A stretch of 64,000 nt of DNA from Mesotaenium endlicherianum (Eukaryota; Streptophyta; Zygnematophyceae; Zygnematales; Mesotaeniaceae), in NCBI GenBank assembly GCA_009602735.1, contig WELA01012483.1, positions 150,325 through 214,324 of the forward strand, in the 5' to 3' direction. Shown here piece by piece: positions 22,128 through 34,737 of the stretch (position 1 is its first letter; every line of letters begins with the position of its first letter). Made by a program: the position numbers and the translations under genes. The notes beneath the pieces were generated by a model. It did no database searches. It saw only the letters and a list, made by a program, of their open reading frames with translations, and was not told the DNA's origin.

Positions 22128-23396
22128 TCAGAGAGAGGACGGGCCCTGCAATGGAGAAGGAGTGAAAGAGGGGGCAACAAGAGACAACCCACCTGGCGAC
22201 GACGTCGAGGCTGCTGACGGGGACAATCCCGTGAGGCAGGCGGCAAGAGGGGCCCTGGGCGGACGATTGGTGGGAGTTGCTGGAATCACGAGGGGAGCTG
22301 GCACAGGTGGGATGGCGAACCGTGGGCGTCGGCGTAGAAGCTCGCGCGTAATCTCGTCCTGGGCCTGCGTGAGAGCAGCAGAAGATACGATGAACAAGGA
22401 TGGAGGGAGCAGTGCGCTTGCGCGCAACTGTGAAGCTGGAGGGGGAATAAACGGTGCGGGACGAGGAACAACAGGAAATGGCGCCGGAGCCGTATGGGCC
22501 GGACGAGGCAGTAGCTGGTCCGGATCACTCGAAGTAAGGAAACCGACAGATCGCTGCGGTGAGGAAGGACGTAAGTGCTCATCACGGCGAGCATAAGTGA
22601 CCCGACCGATGCAAGACTTGACAGTGTAAGGCAAACCCTCATCAGCGAAATACAATAATTCCCCGGGAGGACTCGAAACCACCTGGGTTGCGTCGCGAAC
22701 GATGGGCACGGTCGTCGGAGCTGGCGAGGTAGAAACTGCCAAAGCTGCGACTGTCTCCACCACCACCAATGCTGTAGGAAGTGGTCTTGGGGATCCATGA
22801 GGCGGATACGCCGGTCGTGGCGGGCTAGGAGGTTGGAGTAGGTCCGCCACCACTTGGACATATGAAGGGGGAAGAAGCAAATCGCGCTCGACAGAAGCCG
22901 CCGCCGCGCGCAGGTTGTCGCACACCAGCTGGGCCTGCAGCTGGGCCGCGGGGACGTCGTCTGGGAGGATGACCAAGGTACCTGCATCAGCAGGACGAGC
23001 TAGCACATCCCAAACTGGTACGGGCAGCCGGGCATGAGCGGGCCCCAAGGTATCATCGGGCTCAAACAGGTCGAGCAATCGCGGAAGCTGAGCAGACTGC
23101 TCAACGCTCCGCCCGTGGTCGGGTCCTACAGCTGGGGAAGCAAGGCCCTCTGCGGCAGCCACACGACGACTGTGAATTGTATGGACACCTACGACCGGAT
23201 CTCCGTCCTCCTCCTCAGTCATATTATATGCATGGTCGGGCGGTCGGGAAAACCAGGAAGGGTAGGTGGAACCAGGCCCACGAGGCTGGAGGGGATGCAA
23301 ACCAACGAATTGAGCAGGAATAGGATTAGGCTGCGACCCCACGCAACGATGTATGTCCTGCATGCCGGCCTGCATGGCAGCCAACTGCTGGCGCAT
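22128..23396 (-). pseudogene. Element D: proline-rich segment before the protease
   Basis: A 422-residue minus-strand reading starting MRQQLAAMQAGMQDIHRC. It is rich in Pro, Ala, Ser and Val, with a recognisable segment GLPYTVKSCIGRVTYARRDEH, and has no known catalytic motif. It lies between the gag-like region and the protease of D, so it is most likely the gag-pol linker or the C-terminal part of gag. High GC content explains long open frames on the other strand here. Confidence 0.5.
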
Positions 23397-23423
23397 AAAG
23401 AAATCCTGCGGTGTGGAGGTAGA

Positions 23424-23512
23424 GTTGAGGTTAGGATTAGGGTTATGATTAGAGTGAGGATTAAGGTTAGAATTAGGGTTAGATTAGTGTTAGGGTTAGG
23501 GTTAGGATGAGC
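23424..23512 (+). repeat. Degenerate TTAGGG-type repeat
   Basis: About 15 units of TTAGGG and one-step variants (TTAGGA, TTAAGG, TTATGA, TTAGAG), cleanest at the right end where GTTAGGG repeats three times. An interstitial telomere-like tract within element D; it may be telomeric DNA or a coincidental hexamer array. Confidence 0.65.
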
Positions 23513-23612
23513 GACCCCAGCCTGGTATGCAGATGGGTGAAAGGGGCAGAGTGCCCTAGTGGAAGCGTAGTGACTCACAAGGAAAAGAAGTAGTTGCAAT
23601 CATATTAAAGAG

Positions 23613-24294
23613 TGTAACGGCATATCACTAAGAAAGCTTAGGACAATTACTCAACATTTTGAGTAGCAAGAAACTGCTCACAAATGATGTAGGATGGAAG
23701 GCCTTGTCATTACAAACTCGTAGAAATTTACTGAAATGAAAAATTGATAAGAAATGAAGTAGTTATGCCTATTTTATAATTTTCTGACCTAAGTCCTCCT
23801 CTCTAGACGGGAGGGTCGCTTAGCAACGGATTTTCGTAGGTGTTTGTCAAATCGTACCTTCCAAAATATTTGTAAATAAGCCAGATCAGTCTCATCTGAT
23901 GTGTCGGATCTATTTAACCTCCACATGCATGCATCAAAATATCTAGAATATTCTATCTTAGGTGCGAGAGGCTAAACCGAAACTTCTAGGTAACTTGACC
24001 TAGTCGGCACTCCGCGTCAGCCGAACTTACGTGAAGGTTCGAGTTCACTCTAACTGGCCAGATCACTCGACGCTGTCGGTCAATCCGATGGTCGCGCTCA
24101 CCGCGAATTAAGGACAGTCGTCAACCGACCTCAAAACTAATTAAACTTCGGAAATGCATAACTCTCTCAATACTTGACCAAATTTGATGAACTTTATATC
24201 AAAATGACCAAAAAAATACACTCTACACTTTTATGCAATCAAAAAATACCTTTAAGGAACTCAAAAATGCACTTTATAAACCTATGACCTTACA
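23613..24294. repeat. Probable solo LTR inside element D
   Basis: An AT-rich, gene-free block of 682 bases with termini TGTAACGG and CCTTACA (TGTAA/TTACA inverted), exactly filling the gap between D gag and the D proline-rich segment. The five-base flanks AAGAG and ATGGG agree at three positions only. No matching copy elsewhere in the window, so this is inferred from termini, composition and position. Confidence 0.45.
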
Positions 24295-25929
24295 ATGGGA
24301 ATGAACTGGGGGCAGGTGAGTAGGGAGAGGGATACCCTGCAAAACTGCTATGCGGAGACGGGAGCCCCGAGCCCCCAGGATAAAAACCTGGAAGCGCAGG
24401 GGGTGGGGAAGCATAGTAAGATAGCACCTGGGCTGTGGGGATGCCGCTGAGCTCTGCAGGTGGCACTGCGCCCTTCTGGGGCTTGAAGGACCACCCCAAA
24501 TGGGGATGAAGGAGAAAACACTTCTCCACCAGATGACCCTTCTGGCGGCAGTAGTCGCACACTAGAACCACGCTCTTGGGTGCGGCAGCAGGTCCCGCTC
24601 CCAAGACGGCCGCGGTGGTTGGCGGAGTAGGTACCTGCACTGCACGCACTCCCACGGCTCCACCCTTGGCAGTCCTACGCTCGCCTTGCGACGCTGCCTG
24701 CACCATCTCTATCTGCTCAGCCCACTGACAAACCTCGTGTACACTCCGCTGTGGTATAGCAGTGAGAGCAAGCTTGTGGTCAAGGGCCAAACTAGGAAGT
24801 AGAAGCAGAGAAAGCACCAATGAACTTGATGCAAGCCTAAGTCACATCCACGTACATGCCCGTATCCTCTCTCAATTGCTGGAAACGCTCATAAGCCATG
24901 TTAGGAGTCTTGCGCGCGGAGCGCACAAAGTCTCTCAACTCATCCTGGCGAGAACGAGTTTTAGCGGGGAAGTGCAAACGAAACATCTCCAAAAGGGTGT
25001 CAATGCGATCCAAGAAAGCTCCAGGCGCAGGACCATGCAAAGGTAAAACTATGCCAAGTACTGCCTGCTGCTGGCGTTGTTGCATAGATCGATGATGGCA
25101 ATCCGCCACACGAGCTGCAAGCTGCTCAACGGGGGTGGCATACGCCGGTTGAGCAAGCTCAACCGGTTTAGGACCTGCAATTTCCCCTGTCGCCCCCCCA
25201 AGTAGTGCGAGTTCCCCCCCCTCACTCCCAACCGGGCCTAGCCTCGCCGCTGGGACAACTACTGCCGCGGCGGCGGCGTCCAGCCCAACAGCCATGGCGG
25301 CTGCGGTAGCCGCAGCCGCAGCAGCTATTTGAGGATGGTTTGCCGGCGGGACTGGAGGAGCCTCGACTATGGGAATAGGGGCGGCACCAAGCACAGCGTT
25401 CGGTATCGTCTGGACGATGTCAGCCTTAAACCTCTGGTAGTATAATAATGCCTCCCCGCCCAAGAGTGAGGGTAACGTGTCGAAAAACAGGTTACGCGTG
25501 AGGTTGTGCGCATCAACTCCATCAAAGCGTCAATCTTAGATTCCAATGCCACGATGGAAATGCCATCGAAGTGCCCCGTATAGGTCTGAGAAAGCAGCAA
25601 GTAGCCATGGTAGAAAACCTCTCAGAAATGAACGGAGATCCCTCGTGTGGAAAACCAAACTCGCATGCAATCACACAACACTCAGACTGAGACTCTGTAT
25701 CGACAGGATTGGGAGAAAACGACTCGGGCGTGAGGTCCAAAGATAGTCCAGAAAAGGACTTTGAGATGGTAAGGGTGGACGGATGATGCAAAGGAAGCAA
25801 TTCAGAGTCACCCCCCTCCTCAGGCTCAGAGTCAAACAACACACTCGTGCATGCGGAGATAAGAGGATCGTGCACAAAATTGCGTTTGTACAACGCCCCA
25901 CTCCGTGTACGTCCTGGGTGGTATTGCAT
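24295..25929 (-). pseudogene. Element D: gag region
   Basis: Minus-strand reading begins MQYHPGRTRSGALYKRNF near 25929. An Ala-rich stretch (about 25390-25250) and a capsid-like segment (FLDRIDTLLEMFRLHF, then RQDELRDFVRSARKTP) follow. Near 24559-24517 there is a zinc knuckle CDYCRQKGHLVEKC (CX2CX4HX4C), followed by a Pro/Ser/Tyr-rich tail. Decayed over several frames. No primer site or LTR was found to its right. Confidence 0.65.
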
Positions 25930-26039
25930 GCAACCTGCGCAGAGGGAAAAGGTAGGGGCCCACTACACCTGAACTTTGCGAGCGCGGAAAAAGGGACGTG
26001 AGGAGAATCGCCGACTGAGTGAATTGGGTAGCGAACGGC

Positions 26040-26560
26040 GGGGAAACTACCGACAGCAGCAGGAGCAGCGGTACCTGGCCCCAATCCCTAGAGTGCAAAG
26101 GACAAGTAGCGACGGGGGCGGCAGCTGCTGCTGCTGCCGGCACAGCTGGGGCTGGCTCAGTTGCCTTGACCCAATTGCTGCAGATTCAACTGCCGCTGTC
26201 GCAGCTGCTGCTGAGTCAAAGGTTGAGGGCGGCAGATGCTACTACTGCACTGGCACAGCTGCGGCCGACGCAGCTGCTGCTGTCACAACTGCTGCTCAGT
26301 GAGCTGCTGCGGACCCCGCCGACACTGGTGCAGCTACAGCTGACGTGAATGCTGCAGACTCAGCAGCTGCTGGCGCGGACGCGGGCGGCACAGCAGCTGT
26401 TGGACAGCTGACGCTGACTCAGCTGTGGCCGGGTCAGCTGCTGCTGCTGACTCAGTTGTTGCTGAATCAGCTACTGCTGGCTCAGCTGCTGTTGGGCAGC
26501 TGCTGCTGAATCAGCTACTGCTGACTCAGCTGCTGCTGATGCAGCTGCTGCCAGTACAGC
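26040..26560 (+). repeat. Imperfect CAGCTGCTG-rich repeat
   Basis: About 520 bases dominated by CAGCTGCTGCTG and CTGACTCAG units with point variation, open in several frames and coding for Ala, Leu or Gln runs. A low-complexity repeat just 5' of D gag. No evidence that it is translated. Confidence 0.8.
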
Positions 26561-28547
26561 AGCTACCTTAGAGCATGCCCCCTCTTTCTCAATTGCCCAC
26601 ACCCAATATAAACAACCCGGCCAACAAAAAGGTCGGGAGTGCTCGCACACACCCACAAAGCGTGCAATCTGGCCAAGGCAAGGGCCGGGAGTAACCACAA
26701 ACTAGCACGAATACTAACAAAGATCAAACTAGATTAACAATGCACCCACAATCGGTCTAAGCAACACTGGCTAGCCTGCAAGCCAAAAGTGTGCCCGGCC
26801 CAAGTAGAGGCACAAAGACACAAACAAGCAAAACAACAACAACACACAACGCACGCAACCGGCCCTAACAAGGGGCCGACCCTAACATTAACGCAATGTA
26901 CTCACAGGGCACAAGGTGAAACTTTGAAGCTCCACCCGCTCACAGTTAGCGCGAGCAAACTCCACACATGAGCACGCTCTCCTTGTGAAGTCGTATGGCG
27001 TACTTCCGCCACTAGAGTAACTCCGCCCGTCCCTAGCTTCTAACCCATTTAACTCATGGTTAGCTTTGTATGTAAACAAGCCGAGGTACGGGCAAGCATT
27101 CTAGGCTAAGCACAGCCCCTAGGCCGATAAGCAAGGCACGAGCTAAGGTGGAAAGCACTGTTATGGCGGCAAGAGAGATTAACAAGGTCGCGACTTAAGG
27201 TGAGTTGTGGAGTGTACTACGAGCATCCTACACATAGATGTGAGGAAGACAACGACACAACATCACACAAACTCAATCATTTGATCACGTCACAAAATAG
27301 GAATAAACTCACTCACAAAAGCGAACATACAAAGCTAACACCGAAATGGTGTTAGCTCACGGCCTAATAGCGTGCCCGCGAATGCTAAGCCCAGTGCCTG
27401 TGAAACACAATCAAACTCTACCAACTACAATGAACGCGTCATCGCGTCATCTCACACAAATCCGACATCAACTAAATATAAAAAAGAGGTGAATCTAGAG
27501 GTCGACAAGCACACGTACAACTAGTGACCAGACAAAAGGAACCCGACACCCCAATGTCCCCTACTCTCCCTAACCTCTAGCTATTCGTGGGCATACCCAT
27601 GGGAATTGCCTATGGTACTGTGATGATCTAGCCATGGACAATGGGGGATCCCACTGGGTACCCGCGCCGACCCTTCAGGCGAGCAAACCTAAGGGTCGAC
27701 CTACACACATGTGGCCGGCAACACCATGTGTGAAGGGAAAGGAAGTGCGCGTGATCTGGGAGGGAGCCTCACAGCTGCTCAACAGCAAAACCTCGTGAGC
27801 AGATCATGGGTCCCAGTGTTCACCACCAATGCACATAGACTAGACCATCCTTGCCTACCACCCTAACCCAACTAACCACTAGAACCTGTCGTTTACCCAC
27901 CACCCTCTGGGAACACGACTAGACACCAAGAGGACACGACAAGAACGGGCACGACATCATTCAATCACCATAAAATGGATTTGTTTGAGCAAAGCTTTCC
28001 AAATCTTGCTAGCCCTTGGCCTACAAGACTGCCTCGACTATAATTGTCAGGCATAATTGTCGTACAATGTGCTGGCCCCTAGTGTAAATGTGTACACATT
28101 CAAACCAAGTGAAGAGGTGCAAGCACAGTGCTGCTAACAAGTCAACACAACATGTGAGCACTGTACACGCATAGAGACAATCAAAATGGTTCCATAGTTG
28201 GCAATGGAACACCCCTGGGAGTCGAACCCAAACGCACCACGCAATCAAGTGGTGGCGCAGCCGTTGCGCAATGAGGTGTTGGGTACGCTGCCAGGGGCCA
28301 ACCCGACAACCTCCCCTCCGCAGAGATTAGCAAGGTGAGCCTGCAGCGCAATTGTAATGGAAGTGCAATACCTGGGAGCTAAGCCAGGTGTGACACCAAT
28401 GAGGTGTGACGCTCTGCAGGACAGGATATTAGTGCCGCGCGCGTTGCAGGGGCCTTGACAAAAAGATGCACGGCCACAAGACAGCCCAGAGGCCCACTGG
28501 GTAATCTGCCCATACGACGAACAAATCAGCTTCCGTCACGTGCGACC
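26561..28547. other. Unassigned intergenic DNA
   Basis: About 2 kb with no convincing coding region. Short open frames have no recognisable domain. It contains the tRNA-like block at 28205-28281. It could be the decayed 5' end of element D, but no LTR termini were identified. Confidence 0.5.
28205..28281 (-). tRNA. tRNA-like sequence, probable pseudogene or SINE head
   Basis: On the minus strand a tRNA-sized block (about 73 bases) can fold. A 7-8 base pair acceptor stem joins ACACCTC and GGGGTGT. There is a D-arm-like GCGC-AACGGCT-GCGC and an anticodon-like arm CACCAC/GTGGTG with an eight-base loop. The T arm has loop TTCGACT (box B GGTTCGACTCC). CCA follows the acceptor and discriminator in the genome. 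The oversized loop argues against a working tRNA, and an encoded CCA fits a retro-copied tRNA or tRNA-derived SINE. Confidence 0.4.
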
Positions 28548-28792
28548 ATCCCCCCACTTTTTTGAGTGCATCCGAGTCGATAGCCAAGAGGGGGATATGC
28601 ACCACCTCCCCCCCCCAGATTTACTTGCATGTCAGCCGGTAACCAGAAAGGGGGGGGATTGTGTTAAGTCCCCCCCTCCCAAACTCGAGTTCTTCCTACT
28701 TGGTAATCGAAAAAGGGGGGGTTTTGTGACAAGTCCCCCCCAAAAGTTGAGTGCCCCCCGATCAATATTCTGAAGGGGCGGGTGTAATGAAT
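28548..28792. repeat. G/C-run satellite, left part
   Basis: About four units of roughly 60 bases, each with a C run, AAACTCGAGTG-like core, GTCGGTAT-like segment and a G run. It continues at 37688 on the other side of B2. It was one array before B2 inserted. Confidence 0.8.
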
Positions 28793-29501
28793 CAGTATAT
28801 TGGATGATATAATATTCATTTAAATATAACAGTTAAATAAGTTCAACCTGTTGAACTCTAGTTAATATTCAGTCTGTTGGACATTATATTTAATATAAGT
28901 TTAATGACTCAGCCGAAAGCAGCAGGCTGAAGTCAGCTTAAGTAAGCTTGCTGACACATTCTTTAATAGCCAGTTGACTTTCGTACTCGGTAGCAGGGAA
29001 CTGCCTTGATATGCATCTAAGTGTGGTATGCTAGATGAATGGCCAGATGACATCCCTATGATAGATGGCGATTCGGGATGATAGGAGATGGCGGTGGATT
29101 TGGTTAACCGAGGTCCTACCAACGTGGTTAACTCCCGGGTAGGCGGTGCCATCGCATTGGCCGTTGAACAGTAAACTCATTCCATGTACATATGCTAGGC
29201 ATTGCTCTCGAGTTCGGCATTCGGAAACGAGGCCAACTCTCTTGTACAGCTTACTGAGAGAGATCTGAACTCAAGGCGAGAAGCCATTGATACGCACTGT
29301 CTTCTAACCTTGCTTATGTATGAGTTTACTAATTGCATGATTGATGCGGGTTTACTTGCATTTGACTTACGAGTGTTGTTCACTGCTAGTGTGTTGTCCT
29401 TTTGCCGTTTAATCAGTTAACGAAAAATCCATAAAGATTACTTGCTATATAAAGATATTTATTAATTGTTAATCGCCTATTTGGTAAGTCGATTCATTTC
29501 A
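28793..29501 (+). repeat. B2 5' LTR
   Basis: 709 bases, TGTAATGAATC to ATTCATTTCA, matching the B1 LTRs. Confidence 0.95.
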
Positions 29502-29502
29502 G

Positions 29503-29514
29503 TGGTATCGGAGC
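29503..29514 (+). promoter_or_regulatory. B2 primer binding site
   Basis: TGGTATCGGAGC one base after the 5' LTR, identical to B1. Confidence 0.8.
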
Positions 29515-29535
29515 AATTATCACAGTCTTCTTTGT

Positions 29536-31014
29536 ATGGTAAGAACAAGGTCTCAAACTAGCAACTCCCGAGACATGGAGAACCAGGATAACGAGAATGT
29601 CAAAAACCAGGCGGAAAGCCATGTAGCAGGAACCCGTACCAATTCTGAAGCAGTGGCAGATACTGCAGCTAGAGAGGCTGCAGATGAGGCAGCTGCTATT
29701 GCCGCAGTCGCAGCACAGCAAGCTGAGGAGGAGAGCGCCTGATTAGAAGCTGAACAATTAGCAAAGGCCGCTGAAGATACACAAAGGAGGGAAGGACAGC
29801 CAGCTGACGAGCGCACTGTTAAAGAACTTATGGCAACAAGGGCCAATGTTGTGAACCCACCACCTGCTGTACAACTCAATGTACCCCTAGGTCAAATACG
29901 TGACCGGCTGAATGCGGCAGGAATTGCTGCTGCAGGAGCAAGAGGGACTGTTGAGGACACTACTCAGCGAGTAGATGCCAATGCTGCTGTTGCATTTGCT
30001 AGACTACCACCCCAGAGTGTAGACTTGGGAGCATTGTTTGTTCAAATGCAGTCGGAAATGGCGACCATGTATCACTCCCTACAGGAGGACAAAAGAATCA
30101 TAATGTCTCTACTGGGGGAGAGAGACCAATTGGGGTCTCAAACCACTAGTGGTGGTGGCCGAGGGCCTAGTAAGCCCAAGTTGAAACCTCCCCAGGAATA
30201 TGATCCTAAGGGAAACAAAAAATATTACCTGATCAAGTTTCTCGCGGATGTTGAGCAGTGGCTGGAGAACTACCCAGAACTGCAAGATTACAAGAAGGTC
30301 ACGCACACCGGTGCGCTACTGAAAGGCAGTGCCGCAGACTGGTGGCTTTACTGGAAAGGAGAGCGTAAGGCTCGGCAACTTGGTGAACCTACGTGGGTAG
30401 AGTCTGTCGAGAAGTTGCATGAGAAGTTTGATGTCATCAACCAGCAGGAGAAAGCTATCTATGTGATGATCTCCTTGATACTGAAGCAGACCACTTCAGT
30501 TGCTGAGTTTGCTCAAAAGTTCCAGGAGAACATGATGAAGCAGCCAGACTTGCCAGAACAATGTAGGATAGCATACTTCAGGTATGGCTTGAAATCCGAA
30601 GTCTGTGGTCATTTCGCTGAGAAGAAGTATGAGAAACTAACTGACTTGATCCAGGATGCTGACGCCTGGGATCAGCAGCAGTTCAATCACAAGCGCCAGA
30701 GTAACGCTTTGGTGTCTAAGATTGTCAAAAAGCCCCACGGTTCCTACAATGCAATTGAAGGAGACCAGGCTGAGGATGATCAGGGTGATGGATATGAGTA
30801 TGAGTATAATGCCATACAGTCTAGAGGTAGAGGTGGTTTCCCTCGAGGCGGCTATGGAAGAGGTGGTGGTAGGACTAAGCCGAGACCAGCCTCAGCAAAA
30901 TCTACTTGCTACCATTGTCAGCAGAAAGGCCACTACAGAGAACAGTGTCCGGTCAAGCACCTGCCTAAGGTCGAGAGAAAAGACCAGCCTTCAAAAGACA
31001 CCAACAGTCAGTAA
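29536..31014 (+). pseudogene. B2 gag region
   Basis: Leader MVRTRSQTSNSRDME, an Ala/Glu-rich probable coiled coil, capsid-like core with WLENYPELQDY and SAADWWLYWKGE (about 30250-30360), Arg/Gly-rich stretch, then one CCHC knuckle CYHCQQKGHYREQCP (about 30908-30952). Very close to B1. Broken. Confidence 0.87.
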
Positions 31015-33035
31015 TCCAGTCTACTGACTGTGAGGATGCTAGAGATAGTGAGTTGTCACTAGCTGCCCTCGTAGCAGGTGTTATGGGTCCTGCTGAACTG
31101 GATTCACGATGCATGCCTGACAACGAGATAAAGGAGACCATCAGGAATATAGACGTCCAGAGAGTGCACACTCTGGATGCTCTTGTTCCACCTGATGTCC
31201 AACATTTCTTTGCTACGTCAGGAGAACAATGCGAAAGTCAGGAAAAGACAGTCCCCCCTATCCTACTGCATTGCATGATTGCAGGTAGGAAGGTGAGGGC
31301 ATTTGTTGACGGAGGGGCGTCACATACCTTTATTCACAAGGACTTAGTTAAGCGGCTAAGGCTGCCTACTGTCACCCAAGGGAATAGAAAAATATTCCTT
31401 GGAGATGCCTCAAGTATCCCGGGAGGAGTTATAACCAAGCCTATTGAGGTCCAGTTAGGTTCTTGCATTGCAATTCTAACTGAAACGCTAACATTTGAGG
31501 TACTCAACACTGGCTTTTATGATCTCGTGCTAGGCAAGTCCTGGCTCAATAGACATTAGGCTGAAGTGTGTTGCAGCAGCGTTACAGTTAAAGTGAGAGG
31601 AGCCAGTGATGGGCAGACTGACTTGGCACCCATCAGTGCTCTTCCTCTTGTCCTGTGTGGATGGCAAATGAAGGAAAAGAAGAGGCTTCCAGAAGGATGC
31701 AAGTTGCTGAATGCAATGGAGTTCGTCAAAAGCTGGAACCAGAAGGAAGACATAATATTTTGTCTGCTGCTAAGAGAGGTACCTCCTCAACCTGAAGAAG
31801 TGGTTGAGAAAAAGGTAAGTCCTCCGGAGCACCCTACTGCTGCGAAAATCGTTGCTCAGTACACGGATGTCTTTAATATGCCTCCAGGACTACCCCCTAA
31901 GAGGGAAGTAGATCATCGGATTGATTTGTTATCGGGTAGTCAACCACCTTGGCAACGCACTTATGGCTTGTCTTATGTGGAGAGCGAGGAGTTGAAAACA
32001 CAGATTGCAAAGCTTGAGGAAAATGGTTATATTTCCCCCAGTGAATCACCTTACGGCGCACCCATCCTATTTGTTAAGAATAAGAATGGCAGTATGCGGA
32101 TGTGTGTGGATTACAGAGCCCTGAACAGAATTACGGTAAAGAACAAGTATGCTTTAGCCAGAATCGAGGACTTGCTTGATACCCTGTTTGGTGCTAAGGT
32201 CTTCAGTAAGATAGATCTCAAGAGTGGTTATCATCAAATCAGAATTGCTGAAGGGGATGAACACAGGACTGCCTCCCGCACACGTTATGGACACTACGAT
32301 TTCAACGTGATGCCATTTGGACCGACTAATGCTCCCGCAACCTTTGTGGGTGCTGTAAATGACATTTTCAGGCTTTATTTGGATAAATTTGTTCAAGTCT
32401 TCCTGGATGATATTTTAATTTTCTCTACAGATAAGACTCAGCACACACTGATCACTTAAAGACAGTCATGGACATTCTGAGAAGAAATCAGTTGTATGCT
32501 AAAATGAGCAAGTGTGATTTCTTTAAGGAAAGTTTTGAATTCTTAGGCCACGTTGTCAGTAAAGAGGGCATCAGTGTGTACCCTAAGAAAGTCCATACCA
32601 TAAGGGACTGGCCAGTACCACGGTCTGTCTCTGAAGTTAGATCCTTCCTCGGGTTGGCTAATTATCATAGGAGATTTGTTAAGAATTATTCCACAAAGGC
32701 CAATAAACTGACTGACCTTACAAAGAAAGACATAGGGTATGTGTGGGGGGAAGAGCAGCAGGCTGCCTTCCAGACCCTTAAAGATGCCCTTTGTTCTGCC
32801 CCAGTGCTAGCCGTGTATGACCCCAGCAAACCGGTGCAGGTAGTCATTGATGCCTTTGACTTTGCCATGGGTGCTATTTTGTTGCAGCCTGCGGACAAAA
32901 CCACAAAGGATGGTAAGGTAAGGCAGGAGTGGCACCCTGTGTTGTACGAGTCTATGAAATTTAATCCAGCGGAGATTAATTACTCAGTGCATGATAAAGA
33001 GCTGCTAGCTATCATTCATGTGTTCAAACAGTGGA

Positions 33036-33036
33036 N
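33036..33036. other. Ambiguous base N flanked by a short direct repeat
   Basis: TTCAAACAGT occurs just before and again directly after the N, as expected at an unresolved contig overlap. Confidence 0.75.
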
Positions 33037-34737
33037 TTCAAACAGTAGAGAGCATACTTACATGGTAAAGCCTTCAAGGTGATTACAGATCATCTAGCTC
33101 TGACCCACTTTCGGAAGAAGTCCAAGCTGTCGAGGAGGGACAACCGCTGGAGCCAGATGCTGGAGCAGTTCCAAGTCCAGATCGACTACAAACCAGGGAA
33201 GTTGAATCCTGTTGGTGCACTCTCTAGAAGACCTGACTTGCAAGAAAGGAACTTTAGTCAGCATGCTGTAGATAAAGTCCTGTGTGCACTCACTTCACTA
33301 AAGGTGAAAAAGTCCTTCCTTGAACAACTTAGGAAAGCCTACCTTTCTGACCCAACATTTGAGCCCAGCCCCACTACTGGTGTGTGTCGTGCTACTGCAG
33401 TCGGGTATAAACTTAAGGGAGGGGTCTGGGTGACTGAAACCACTTCAGGCAAGTTGAAGCTGGTCATTTCTAATAACTTGGAAATAAGGTCCCTTTTATT
33501 GACTCAAGCCCATGACAGTTTACCGGGTGGGCATTTGGGGCAGGCCAAAACTGTTGGCAAACTGGCAAAACATTTTCATTGGGAGGGGTTGCCCTAAGAG
33601 GTCTTGAAATATGTGCAGTCCTGTGATCAGTGTCAACGAAATAAGTCTAGGCACACACCACCGGGAGGTCTCTTACAACCGCTACCCATCCCAGCGGGAC
33701 GCTGGGAAACTATATCCATGGACTGGGTGGTCACACTGCCACGAACGGCTAATGGGCATGATTCGATACTGGTAGTCGTGGATAAACTGACAAAAATGGT
33801 CATTTTCATCCCCACAACTGTCAAAGTAGCTGCACTTGAAACAGTGAGACTGTTCTACAACTATGCAGTACGTTAACATGGGCTACCCTCTAATATCATC
33901 TAAGACCGAGACTCAAAATTTACCTGCAAATTCTGGAGAGTTTTAATGGGGTTAATGGGAGTCAAACAGCTGCTCAGAACAGCAAACCACCCTCAGACTG
34001 ATGGGCTGACTGAAAGAACTAACCGAGTTCTGCAGGAGGTGCTGAGAGCATATACTAACCAAAAACAAGATAATTCGGATGACCTGTTGCCTCAAATTCA
34101 GTTTGCGGTCAACAGTGCGGTGCACGCGTCAACGGGCAAGACTCCTTTTGAACTCAGCCTGGGTAGAGTCCCTAAGTCTCCTTTAGATATACTGGGGGAG
34201 CCTTTAACTGACCCTGAAGGGATTGACAATCCGGTCTCCCTCCAGTTAACTCAGGAGTTTGCTGACACCCTGTCAGAAGTCCAGGAGAACCTGCACAGAG
34301 CCCAAGAAAACCAACAAAAATATGCTAATCAACACCGTCGGGAGCTGACATTTTCTAAGGGCGATTTAGTCAAACTGCATTCTCAGCACCTGTACCTCCC
34401 TGGTATGGTCAAGAAAAAGCTTGGCCCTGTCTGGGTCGGTCCATATTCGGTAGTGCGTCGTGTCGGTTAGAATGCTTACAAATTGAACATGTCAGCGGAC
34501 TACAAGGGTCACCCGGTCTTTAATGTCTCCTTCCTGAAACCATACATTAAAGGCGATACACTCTTCACAGGTTGATTACCTGTCCAACCGGGACCGGTCC
34601 CCGCTGTCCGGGACGGCGACCCTGAGGAATATGAGGTCGATGAGATTTTAGACGCTCGCTCGGTCCGTCGATCGTCTAAATATGTCATGAAGTACCTCAT
34701 CCGATGGAAGGGTTACGATGCCTCTGAGGACACTTGG

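Larger units (their letters stand above)
6578..25929 (-). mobile_element. Element D: minus-strand Ty3/gypsy with a DNA methyltransferase domain
   Basis: Read on the minus strand from right to left: gag with a zinc knuckle (25929-24295), a proline-rich segment (23396-22128), protease (22079-21740), a C5 DNA methyltransferase-like domain (21360-19170), RT (19085-18551, continuing at 7976), and RNase H down to about 6879. The domain order stays consistent across three insertions: solo-LTR-like blocks at 23613-24294 and 19668-20873, and chromovirus B1 at 7977-18550. No D LTR or primer site was found and integrase is not visible; it may lie left of A1, outside the window. Heavily decayed (more than ten breaks) and older than B1. 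Treating all parts as one element is an inference from order and strand. Confidence 0.75.

Noticed and set aside
22006-22596. Plus-strand open frame of about 196 residues
   Set aside because: It lies opposite the D proline-rich segment in GC-rich DNA, has Gly/Arg-rich composition and no domain; a shadow frame.
26019-26348. Ala/Leu/Gln-rich small protein
   Set aside because: Product of the CAGCTG repeat, open in several frames; no coding support.
28205-28281. Functional tRNA-Ile
   Set aside because: A GAT could be read in the loop, but the loop has eight bases and CCA is encoded in the DNA.
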